From an uncultured Draconibacterium sp. (GTDB lineage: Bacteria; Bacteroidota; Bacteroidia; Bacteroidales; Prolixibacteraceae), in NCBI RefSeq assembly GCF_963676735.1, contig NZ_OY781464.1:4807001-4871000 (forward strand): a DNA stretch of 64,000 nucleotides, given 5' to 3'. This document shows positions 26,187 to 33,281 of this stretch, one piece after another (the stretch's first letter is position 1; each line of letters begins with the position of its first letter). Both the position numbers and the translations under genes were made by a program. The notes under the pieces are model-generated. The model did no database searches, had not been told where the DNA came from, and worked only from the letters and a program-made list of their open reading frames with translations.

Positions 26187-29100
26187 TTATTTATAATTCA
26201 GGTTAATGGATAAAAACTTCTCAATAAATTCAATCGATTCATTTTTTCGGTTGGCATAATCTTCCACCTGGTCTTTACCCATCTTTTCGAGGCTAAAATA
26301 CCTCGACTCGGGGTGCACAAAATATTGCCCCGAAACAGAAGCATTGGGATACATGGCAAAATGTTCGGTTAGCGAAATGCCAATTTCCTCTGCCTTAATT
26401 AATTTAAAAAGGTTTTCTTTTTCCGAGTGTTCAGGGCAAGCCGGGTAGCCCAGTGCCGGGCGAATACCCTGGTATTTTATTTTCAGCATTTCTTCCAGCG
26501 AAAGTTGCTCGTCCGGAACATAGCCCCAGTAATTCTTTCGAATTTCAAAATGCAGCAGCTCGGCAAAAGCTTCGCTTAACCTATCGGCCAGGGCTTCAAC
26601 CATAATGGCTTTGTAATCGTTGTTTTCTTCGCGGAACTTTTTGGTCCATTTTTCAATGCCTATGCCTGCTGTGGTGGCAAACCCTCCACAGTAATCTACT
26701 TTGCCAGATTCTTTTGGGGCAACAAAATCGGATAAGCAAAAATTGGCTACACCTTGCTTTTTCTTCTCTTGCTGACGAAGGTGGTAGAAACGCCCTATTT
26801 CTTGTTGGCAGGCTTCATCGCCGAAAAGTACAACGTCGTCGCCATCAGCCAGAGCCGGCCAAATTCCGAATGCGGCATTAGCCTGCAGCATTTTCTTTTC
26901 AATTATTTCATCCAAAAACTCATTGGCCTCTTTAAACAGTTTTTTGGCTTCTTCGCCCTGTTTTTCGTCGGCTAAAATTTGCGGATAATGGCCTTTTAAT
27001 CCCCAGGTAATAAAAAAGAAAGTCCAATCAATATAGTTTCTCAACTCCTCAAGCGGAAAATCCATTAAGTGCTTAACTCCTGTGAAATTTGGTTTATAAA
27101 TAGGCGTATTGTTCCAATCAATTTTGAACTTATTTGAACGAGCCTCGGCAAGTGTTAAGTATGCTTTTTCCTTTCGTTTTCCCTGAAACGCTCTGATTTG
27201 TTCGTACTCCGCATCAAGGTTTTTGATAAACGATGCGTTTTTTGCTACCAGGTTGGCAACCACATTAACAGCCAGCGATGCATCTTTTACATGAACCACC
27301 GGAGCTGAATATTCGGGTGCAATTTTTACTGCCGTATGAATTTTCGAGGTGGTTGCCCCGCCAATCATCACCGGAATAGTCATTTTTCGGCGTTCCATTT
27401 CTTTGGCAATGTCAACCATAATTTCCAACGAAGGGGTAATTAATCCGCTCAATCCAATAACATCTACCTCATTTTTAATGGCTTCATCAAGTATTTTTTC
27501 GGTGGGTACCATCACGCCCAAGTCAATAATCTCGTAGTTGTTACAGGCTAAAACTACCCCAACAATATTTTTCCCAATGTCGTGCACATCGCCTTTTACA
27601 GTAGCCATCAGCACTTTTTTCTGCGAAGTACTGTTTTTATATTTTGCTTTATCGGCTTCAATATATGGCAGCAGGTAGGCTACCGCTTTTTTCATTACCC
27701 GTGCCGATTTAATTACCTGTGGCAGAAACATTTTTCCGGAGCCAAAAAGTTCGCCAACCACATTCATGCCGTCCATTAGCGGACCTTCAATAATATCTAA
27801 AGCAGGTGAATATTTTTCAACAGCTTTGGCCATATCCTCGTCAACAAACTCAGGCAATCCTTTAACCAGCGAGTGTCCAATTCGTTCCTCAAGAGTTAGT
27901 TCGCGCCAAACATCTTTTTTCTCTTCCTTTTTTGAAGTAGACTGCAAATTTTCGGCAAACTCGAGTAGACGTTCGGTAGCGTCGGGTTTGCGGTTTAGCA
28001 CCAGGTCTTCAATTTTTTCAAGCAGGTCTTTCGGTATTTCATCGTAAATCTGAAGCATTCCGGGGTTTACAATTCCCATATCCAGTCCGGCATTTATGGC
28101 ATGAAAAAGGAAAACCGAATGCATAGCCTCGCGTACCACATTGTTACCGCGAAATGCAAACGAAACATTACTTACTCCGGCGCTAACCTTTGCAAGGGGC
28201 AGGTTTTGTTTTATCCATTTTACCGATTCGATAAATGAAACCGCATAAGCGTTGTGCTCTTCAATACCGGTGCCAATGGTAAGTACGTTGGGGTCGAAAA
28301 TAATATCTTGTGCAGGCAGTTTTACCTGCTCGGTAAGTATCTTGTAGGCGCGGCTACAAATTTCTTTGCGGCGTTCAGTATTGTCGGCCTGGCCTTTTTC
28401 GTCAAAAGCCATAACGATAACTGCAGCACCGTAACGTTTAATTTTTTGTGCCTGTTCAATAAAAACAGCTTCGCCTTCTTTTAAACTAATGGAGTTAACA
28501 ATGGCTTTTCCCTGCAAGCATTTTAGTCCGGCTTCAATTACGTTCCATTTTGATGAATCAATCATTATCGGAAGTCGAGCGATATCGGGCTCGGCCATTA
28601 TCAGGTTAAGGAAGGTTACCATTTCTTTTTCGGCGTCGAGCATGGCGTCATCCATGTTTACGTCGATTACCTGTGCTCCGTTTTCAACCTGGTTGCGGGC
28701 AATTGACAGCGCTTCTTCGTATTTTTCTTCGCTGATTAAACGGGCAAATTTACGCGATCCGGCTACATTACAACGTTCACCAATATTCAGAAAGTTGGTA
28801 TTTTCAGTGATGGTAACCGGCTCTAATCCACTAAGTTTAGTGTAGGTGGATGCTTGTTGAATGTGATGTGGTGCTGCTTTGCTTGCCATATCGGCAAAGG
28901 CTTTTATGTGTGCCGGTGTGGTGCCGCAACAACCGCCAATAATATTTACATAGTTATTGTCGAGATAGTGTTTAATGTGCCCGGCCATAATTTCCGGTGT
29001 TTCGTCGTACTCGCCAAATTGGTTGGGCAGGCCGGCATTGGGGTGTGCACTGATATGAAAAGGTGCTTTTCCGGCCAGTTCTTTGATGTAGGGCTCTAAA

Positions 29101-29855
29101 TCGGTAGCACCCAGCGAACAGTTTAAACCAATACTTAACAGGTTGATGTGAGAAACTGAATTCAGAAAGGCCTCTAAGGTTTGTCCCGACAGTGTGCGTC
29201 CGCTGGCGTCGGTAATGGTTCCCGATATCATTACCGGAATGTTTTCGCCTCTTGCTTCCAACACTTCTTCAATGGCAAAAATGGCGGCTTTGCTGTTAAG
29301 TGTGTCAAAAATAGTTTCAATCAGAAACAGGTCGGCACCACCATCCAGCAAGGCCTCGGCTTGTTCGCGGTAAGCATTTTTTACTTCGTCGAAAGTAATG
29401 GCCCGGTAGCCGGGGTCGTTTACATCGGGCGATAGGGACAGTGTTTTGTTGGTAGGCCCAATTGATCCGGCAACAAAACGCGGTTTGGCAGGGTTTGCCT
29501 CGGTATATTTATCGGCTAGCTCGCGGCCTATTGCTGCCGATGCTTTATTCATTTCATAAACGTAGGCTTCGGTGTTGTAGTCGGCCTGCGAAATACTTGT
29601 AGCATTAAAGGTATTGGTGCAAATTATATCGGCACCGGCCTTTAGGTACTCTTCGTGAATTTCGGCAATCACATCAGGGCGGGTAAGCGAAAGCATGTCG
29701 TTATTACCTTTTTGGTCGTCAGCGTGATTTTTCAACAGTTCTCCCCGGTAATCGTTCTCCTCCAGTTTATAGCCCTGAATGAGTGATCCCATTGCACCAT
29801 CCAATACCAAAACCCTTTTCTCTAATTCTTTACGTATGTCTTTTTTTAAACTCAT
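26187..29855 (-). CDS. metH: Cobalamin-dependent methionine synthase
   Basis: The 1222-residue enzyme transfers the methyl group of methyl-THF to homocysteine through cobalamin. ATG 29855 (MSLKKDIRKELEK) is preferred to a TTG five codons upstream. All modules are in order: homocysteine-binding barrel (about 10-330, LVLDGAMGSLIQ, GGCCGTTPAHIKA with the zinc cysteines), pterin-binding barrel (NIGERCNVAGSRKF), cobalamin cap and B12 domain (VKGDVHDIGKNIVGVVL with the axial His of DxHxxG), and the C-terminal AdoMet reactivation domain (GIRPALGYPACPEH). It lies 76 bases after the UPF0280 gene in the riboswitch-controlled methionine operon. Confidence 0.97.
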   Translation of the reverse strand: MSLKKDIRKELEKRVLVLDGAMGSLIQGYKLEENDYRGELLKNHADDQKGNNDMLSLTRPDVIAEIHEEYLKAGADIICTNTFNATSISQADYNTEAYVYEMNKASAAIGRELADKYTEANPAKPRFVAGSIGPTNKTLSLSPDVNDPGYRAITFDEVKNAYREQAEALLDGGADLFLIETIFDTLNSKAAIFAIEEVLEARGENIPVMISGTITDASGRTLSGQTLEAFLNSVSHINLLSIGLNCSLGATDLEPYIKELAGKAPFHISAHPNAGLPNQFGEYDETPEIMAGHIKHYLDNNYVNIIGGCCGTTPAHIKAFADMASKAAPHHIQQASTYTKLSGLEPVTITENTNFLNIGERCNVAGSRKFARLISEEKYEEALSIARNQVENGAQVIDVNMDDAMLDAEKEMVTFLNLIMAEPDIARLPIMIDSSKWNVIEAGLKCLQGKAIVNSISLKEGEAVFIEQAQKIKRYGAAVIVMAFDEKGQADNTERRKEICSRAYKILTEQVKLPAQDIIFDPNVLTIGTGIEEHNAYAVSFIESVKWIKQNLPLAKVSAGVSNVSFAFRGNNVVREAMHSVFLFHAINAGLDMGIVNPGMLQIYDEIPKDLLEKIEDLVLNRKPDATERLLEFAENLQSTSKKEEKKDVWRELTLEERIGHSLVKGLPEFVDEDMAKAVEKYSPALDIIEGPLMDGMNVVGELFGSGKMFLPQVIKSARVMKKAVAYLLPYIEADKAKYKNSTSQKKVLMATVKGDVHDIGKNIVGVVLACNNYEIIDLGVMVPTEKILDEAIKNEVDVIGLSGLITPSLEIMVDIAKEMERRKMTIPVMIGGATTSKIHTAVKIAPEYSAPVVHVKDASLAVNVVANLVAKNASFIKNLDAEYEQIRAFQGKRKEKAYLTLAEARSNKFKIDWNNTPIYKPNFTGVKHLMDFPLEELRNYIDWTFFFITWGLKGHYPQILADEKQGEEAKKLFKEANEFLDEIIEKKMLQANAAFGIWPALADGDDVVLFGDEACQQEIGRFYHLRQQEKKKQGVANFCLSDFVAPKESGKVDYCGGFATTAGIGIEKWTKKFREENNDYKAIMVEALADRLSEAFAELLHFEIRKNYWGYVPDEQLSLEEMLKIKYQGIRPALGYPACPEHSEKENLFKLIKAEEIGISLTEHFAMYPNASVSGQYFVHPESRYFSLEKMGKDQVEDYANRKNESIEFIEKFLSINLNYK

Positions 29856-29931
29856 TTTTCTCTCTTTCAATTTCTTCGTAACTGTTGTTTTGTCTGATCT
29901 TCCCTTGAGGTGACTCAGGGGGCCTTTCCTT

Positions 29932-30684
29932 TCATTTCAATATTCGTATTTCGTTCTCCCCCTTAATCCCGATTTTGTCTTCGCAAATAATAAGCAAGGA
30001 CTGTATAGCAGAGTAATTTTCGGCTTGTTTAATCACTTTCTCCACATGGTCGGGCGTTTTAACTTTGTTGCCCAGTGCAGTTGCCAACGCATCGGCAAGC
30101 AGTATGTCGTTGCAAACTACTACTACAGCATCCGCTTTTCCGTAACTTAACGACGGGCCAACAGTTCCGGCTGATGTGCAAATGCCAAAGCTTCCTTCAC
30201 CCGCTGAAATTACCAATCCTATTCGTTCGGAAAGAATGGACTCACCGGCAAAAACAGAAAGAACCAGTTCCTTTTCCAATAGCAGGTAAATATCGCCACC
30301 GTTTTCAACTAACAGCTCTTTCACGGAAAAGTTTTTACAAATTTCTTCGCCAATTTTGCGTGCAAACAATCCTGCCACCGCCGACATAGGGCCAATGCCG
30401 GCCTGTTCGGCTGCAAGCGCCATCTCTTTTGCTTCGGTTGGTGCAAATTCTGATGGTTGAAAGGGCTTTAGGCTTTTTTTGAAAAACGGTTCTTTTTCAA
30501 TGTAGGTATCAAAAGTTTGGCGCAGGGCCTGTAATTTCGCCAAGGCAACAACCTGCATTTCTTCTTTGTACGACTCGGGATCAACCCCAATCCAAAGGTC
30601 GGTTTCCAGATGTTTTATCTCGAAGCCTTTAAAGCGCTCGGTATTAAATTGGCTGCGGTATGTTCGTTCTTCAAAAAGCTTCAT
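29932..30684 (-). CDS. UPF0280 family protein (ApbE-like fold)
   Basis: The 250-residue protein matches UPF0280, a family related to the flavin transferase ApbE, with AAEQAGIGPMSAVAGLFA, VENGGDIYLLLEKE, FGICTSAGTVGPSLSYGKADAV and ADALATALGN. Its biochemical activity is not established. In many anaerobes and methanogens it sits beside DUF39 and NIL/ferredoxin genes, as here (12 bases after the ferredoxin gene), so a part in homocysteine formation, perhaps flavinylation or redox assistance, is a reasonable inference from context. Confidence 0.85.
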   Translation of the reverse strand: MKLFEERTYRSQFNTERFKGFEIKHLETDLWIGVDPESYKEEMQVVALAKLQALRQTFDTYIEKEPFFKKSLKPFQPSEFAPTEAKEMALAAEQAGIGPMSAVAGLFARKIGEEICKNFSVKELLVENGGDIYLLLEKELVLSVFAGESILSERIGLVISAGEGSFGICTSAGTVGPSLSYGKADAVVVVCNDILLADALATALGNKVKTPDHVEKVIKQAENYSAIQSLLIICEDKIGIKGENEIRILK

Positions 30685-30696
30685 AGCTTACTGTTG

Positions 30697-31107
30697 TTAA
30701 CGGAAATCAATTTCAAACAGGTTTAGCGGGCATGCCGGAATACAAAGTTCGCAAACCACGCATTTGCTTTTGTCGAATTCCAGTTTCCACGATTCTTTGT
30801 TCATTGTAAGCGCCCCGGCAAAACAAACGGCTGAGCAGTTGCCGCAGTCGATACATTTTTCCTCTTTCCAGCGGATACGCTTGTCGAGCGATTCGCAGGT
30901 GATTTTATGGCTTTTAATGTATTCAACGCCTTGCTCAATGTTTTCTTTTTTACCCTGCAGTTCAAGCAACAGGCTTCCCCGTTTTCCGGGGTATACCTCC
31001 GCCTTCAGAATATTTATTCTGATGTCGTAATCTTTAACTAAATGGTAGGTAAATGCTTTATCGCCGCTTTGCGGAGGGAAATTCAGGATGTATCTTTTCT
31101 TAATCAT
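30697..31107 (-). CDS. NIL-domain 2x[4Fe-4S] ferredoxin, homocysteine biosynthesis partner
   Basis: The 136-residue protein begins at ATG 31107, which overlaps the DUF39 stop by 8 bases and has a rare clear GGAGG ribosome-binding site at 31114-31118; the longer in-frame start is less likely. Residues about 1-75 form a NIL domain (KRYILNFPP, VYPGKRGSLLLELQG), and two clusters CIDCGNCSAVC and CVVCELCIPAC bind [4Fe-4S] centres. In Methanosarcina the DUF39 protein works with such a ferredoxin to make homocysteine from aspartate semialdehyde and sulfide; it likely supplies electrons here. Confidence 0.88.
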   Translation of the reverse strand: MIKKRYILNFPPQSGDKAFTYHLVKDYDIRINILKAEVYPGKRGSLLLELQGKKENIEQGVEYIKSHKITCESLDKRIRWKEEKCIDCGNCSAVCFAGALTMNKESWKLEFDKSKCVVCELCIPACPLNLFEIDFR

Positions 31108-32263
31108 TGTCGACCTCCGTTTCAATTAATTGGTTTAACGAGGTGTTGCCCGGGAACATTTGCACCGGTTTACTTATTTCAAATTGTCCGTTCTGCAACC
31201 ATTTTTTTAGTTCATCGGCAATTTTACGTGCCTTTTTTAGGCTGGCTACCGGGGCGGTTCTGATTTTTTTCCCTTTTACCTTTATAAAGCCCGATTGTAG
31301 CTGTTCGTAGGTTACCTGAGCCAGTTTTGGGGTGCCATTTGTTCCATAATCTAATACCGAAGTTTCAATCTGGCTGTTGTTGATTGACACCCGTTTGGCA
31401 ATATCAGTATTTAAAACAGGAATGGGTATGCCAATGCCAACAAACATGCTTACGCCATATTTCTCGTAGGATGCTGCCTGAATGTAATCGGCCGACATTT
31501 CTTTTAGGTTACCCATAACGGCAATGGTGGCTGCGTTGGTTACGGGAACTCCCAAATCGTTTTTTGGGCGTGTGGTATGAAACTGCGTTCCCGGCCATAC
31601 CACAAAGCCTTGTGTGCCTCCCAAAAATATACGTGTACCCAGACCAATGGTTTTAAAATCAGGGTCGTTTAATAAAGGGCTTAACTCGCCCGAAGTGGAA
31701 TAAGTGGCATTGCGTAAATTCGGAAGCAGTGTTCCCATGTAGGTGTGTTTTATTGTTGGGGTGGTGTTTACTGCCACGTTATAATTCTGATAGGCATTGC
31801 GCGGATTAAAAAGTGTAAACTCGTTAATGGAGTTAATGTTAATGGTGGTTTTTATGTGCTTTCGCGGATAACAATCGGTTCCTTTGGCCCAGGCTTCCAA
31901 AACCACATCTTTGCATTCAAGCAGGTCCTGAATAACATGAGCACCACCATAATCCGGGTTGTCGGGATTGCAGGCAGTTGCGCCGATGTAGGAATCAACC
32001 GCAGCAAGTCCTTCGTAGCAGGGTACCCCGTTTAACCTTATTTTTTCCATGCGTATTGGCGGGTTAGCATGGCCAAAATTAATGATTGCCCCCGACGAAC
32101 ACATGGCTCCGAAGGTGGCCGTTGTTACTACGTCTACCTGTTCAACAATTTCTTCTGGCGATAGTTTTTTTGCCAGTTGTGCAACTTCTTCGGCAGTTAA
32201 AACAACTGCTTTTCCTGCCTTCAGCTTCTGATTAATTTCTTCGTAAGATTTTTCTTTTGGCAT
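31100..32263 (-). CDS. DUF39 homocysteine biosynthesis protein
   Basis: The 387-residue protein is a DUF39 (COG1900) member. The family was linked genetically and biochemically in methanogens to direct sulfide transfer into aspartate semialdehyde, giving homocysteine without O-acetylhomoserine. Conserved cysteines are visible at 55 (TFGAMCSSGA) and 131 (KGTDCYPRK), plus GATACNPDNPDYGGA and FLGGTQGFVVWPGTQFH. It is first in an operon with the NIL/ferredoxin (8-base overlap), UPF0280 and metH, and lies behind a SAM-I riboswitch, which supports a methionine-pathway role in this bacterium too. Confidence 0.88.
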   Translation of the reverse strand: MPKEKSYEEINQKLKAGKAVVLTAEEVAQLAKKLSPEEIVEQVDVVTTATFGAMCSSGAIINFGHANPPIRMEKIRLNGVPCYEGLAAVDSYIGATACNPDNPDYGGAHVIQDLLECKDVVLEAWAKGTDCYPRKHIKTTININSINEFTLFNPRNAYQNYNVAVNTTPTIKHTYMGTLLPNLRNATYSTSGELSPLLNDPDFKTIGLGTRIFLGGTQGFVVWPGTQFHTTRPKNDLGVPVTNAATIAVMGNLKEMSADYIQAASYEKYGVSMFVGIGIPIPVLNTDIAKRVSINNSQIETSVLDYGTNGTPKLAQVTYEQLQSGFIKVKGKKIRTAPVASLKKARKIADELKKWLQNGQFEISKPVQMFPGNTSLNQLIETEVDND

Positions 32264-32340
32264 AATATATCAAGCGTGGCAAATTTTTCATTGCCCAAAA
32301 ACGAATTCCGGGCATGGTTTTGCCTTTTAAAAATTCAACT

Positions 32341-32380
32341 AAAAAACGGTTTTGGTATGCGGTTATGCGGTTATAACCGC
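32341..32380 (-). terminator. Candidate riboswitch attenuator
   Basis: On the minus strand, GCGGTTAT and ATAACCGC repeats (32358-32380) can fold into competing hairpins, and an outer CGGTT...AACCG pairing is followed by six T (32341-32346). This lies between the S-box aptamer and the DUF39 start, the expected place for a transcription attenuator. The exact switch is not resolved by eye. Confidence 0.45.
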
Positions 32381-32442
32381 TCGCGCATACACATATTTGC
32401 CCCGTGCAAATAGCTGGTAAAAAATAATTTGTAGTGCAGTTT

Positions 32443-32560
32443 CTTCATCGATTGTGTTACAATTATAATTCCGTTACCGGCCGGGTATTGGCACCTTTTC
32501 ATAACTGATGAAGGTTGCCAGAGTTTCATTGAGCCCGATCTCTCCACTCTTCTGTATAAT
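32443..32560 (-). ncRNA. SAM-I (S-box) riboswitch
   Basis: Read on the minus strand, the leader shows the conserved S-box landmarks in order: AGAAGAGTGGAGAGATC at the 5' side, GGGCTCAATGAAACTCTGG, GCAACC directly after, a CCTTCAT...ATGAAAAGG hairpin, GGTGCCAATACC, and a closing ATCGATGAAG segment. This family binds S-adenosylmethionine and switches off methionine genes when SAM is plentiful. It lies about 180 bases before DUF39, so it should control DUF39, the ferredoxin, UPF0280 and metH. Confidence 0.9.
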
Positions 32561-32594
32561 CAAACACCCTTTTTTGAAAGAATATTTGATGGCA

Positions 32595-32624
32595 TAAAGA
32601 TAGTTGATTTTGTGATTTCACAAA
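32595..32624 (-). promoter_or_regulatory. Promoter of the methionine operon with a dyad over -33
   Basis: On the minus strand, TTTG (32621-32624), an 18-base spacer and TATCTTTA (32595-32602) fit the Bacteroidota promoter pattern and would start the transcript shortly before the S-box aptamer. A perfect dyad TTTGTGA-tt-TCACAAA (32609-32624) covers the -33 element and might be a regulator site. Confidence 0.6.
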
Positions 32625-32688
32625 TAAAGCTGAACTTGCAGATTACCAAATTAAGCTGAATTGATACATTAATTTAAGATACACTGTG

Positions 32689-33249
32689 ATGAAAACTAAA
32701 ATTATTGCGCTTTTATTTTTCGCTTTCTGTTGGAGTTGCGGGAAAAATATCGATCGAGAAACCTATGGTGAGTATCAAAAAAACGGACAACAAATTACCG
32801 AAGATGTACAAGCCGTTCTTTTGCAAAATGTAGGGGCAGCCATTCAAAAAGGAGGTTCGGAATATGCTGTTGAGTTTTGTAACTTGCAAGCCGGTGAGCT
32901 GGTTGATAGCCTGAATGAAGTTTATAATTGTATGATATCCAGGGTCTCAGCCAAAAATAGGAATCCGGAGAATGCCCTGCAAACTAATGAGGATAAACAA
33001 CTTTGGGAGATTTTTTCTGCCAGAAACGTGGCTGACACGCTCATTCAATCGGGGAATAACCTGGTTTACTATAAACCTATCCGAATTGGCCTTCCGGCAT
33101 GTTTAAAGTGCCATGGCAATATTGAAACCGATATAAACACTGCTACACGACAGAAACTTCAGCACCTCTATCCGGCTGATTTGGCCACCGGATATCAGTT
33201 AAGCGACTTCAGGGGATTGTGGAAAATTGAATTTCAGAAAAATCATTGA
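32689..33249 (+). CDS. Tll0287-like (DUF3365) haem-binding lipoprotein
   Basis: The 186-residue protein (ATG 32689, three bases after an in-frame GTG) has a lipoprotein signal with the lipobox FCWSC at about 15-17. It matches the DUF3365/Tll0287-like family of PAS-fold c-type haem proteins: AVEFCNLQAGELVD, RVSAKNRNPENAL and, near the end, the haem motif CLKCHG. Such proteins are thought to sense redox state or ligands in the periplasm. It lies directly before the glucan-locus regulator, whose promoter begins at its stop, but a functional link is not shown. Confidence 0.85.
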   Translation: MKTKIIALLFFAFCWSCGKNIDRETYGEYQKNGQQITEDVQAVLLQNVGAAIQKGGSEYAVEFCNLQAGELVDSLNEVYNCMISRVSAKNRNPENALQTNEDKQLWEIFSARNVADTLIQSGNNLVYYKPIRIGLPACLKCHGNIETDINTATRQKLQHLYPADLATGYQLSDFRGLWKIEFQKNH

Positions 33250-33281
33250 TTATATTTGTGTAAAAAGGACCCAATTGGCAA

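Noticed and set aside
32609..32624. CRP-type binding site
   Set aside because: The half-sites TGTGA/TCACA are separated by 2 bases instead of the 6 needed for a CRP dimer, so it is listed only as an unnamed dyad.
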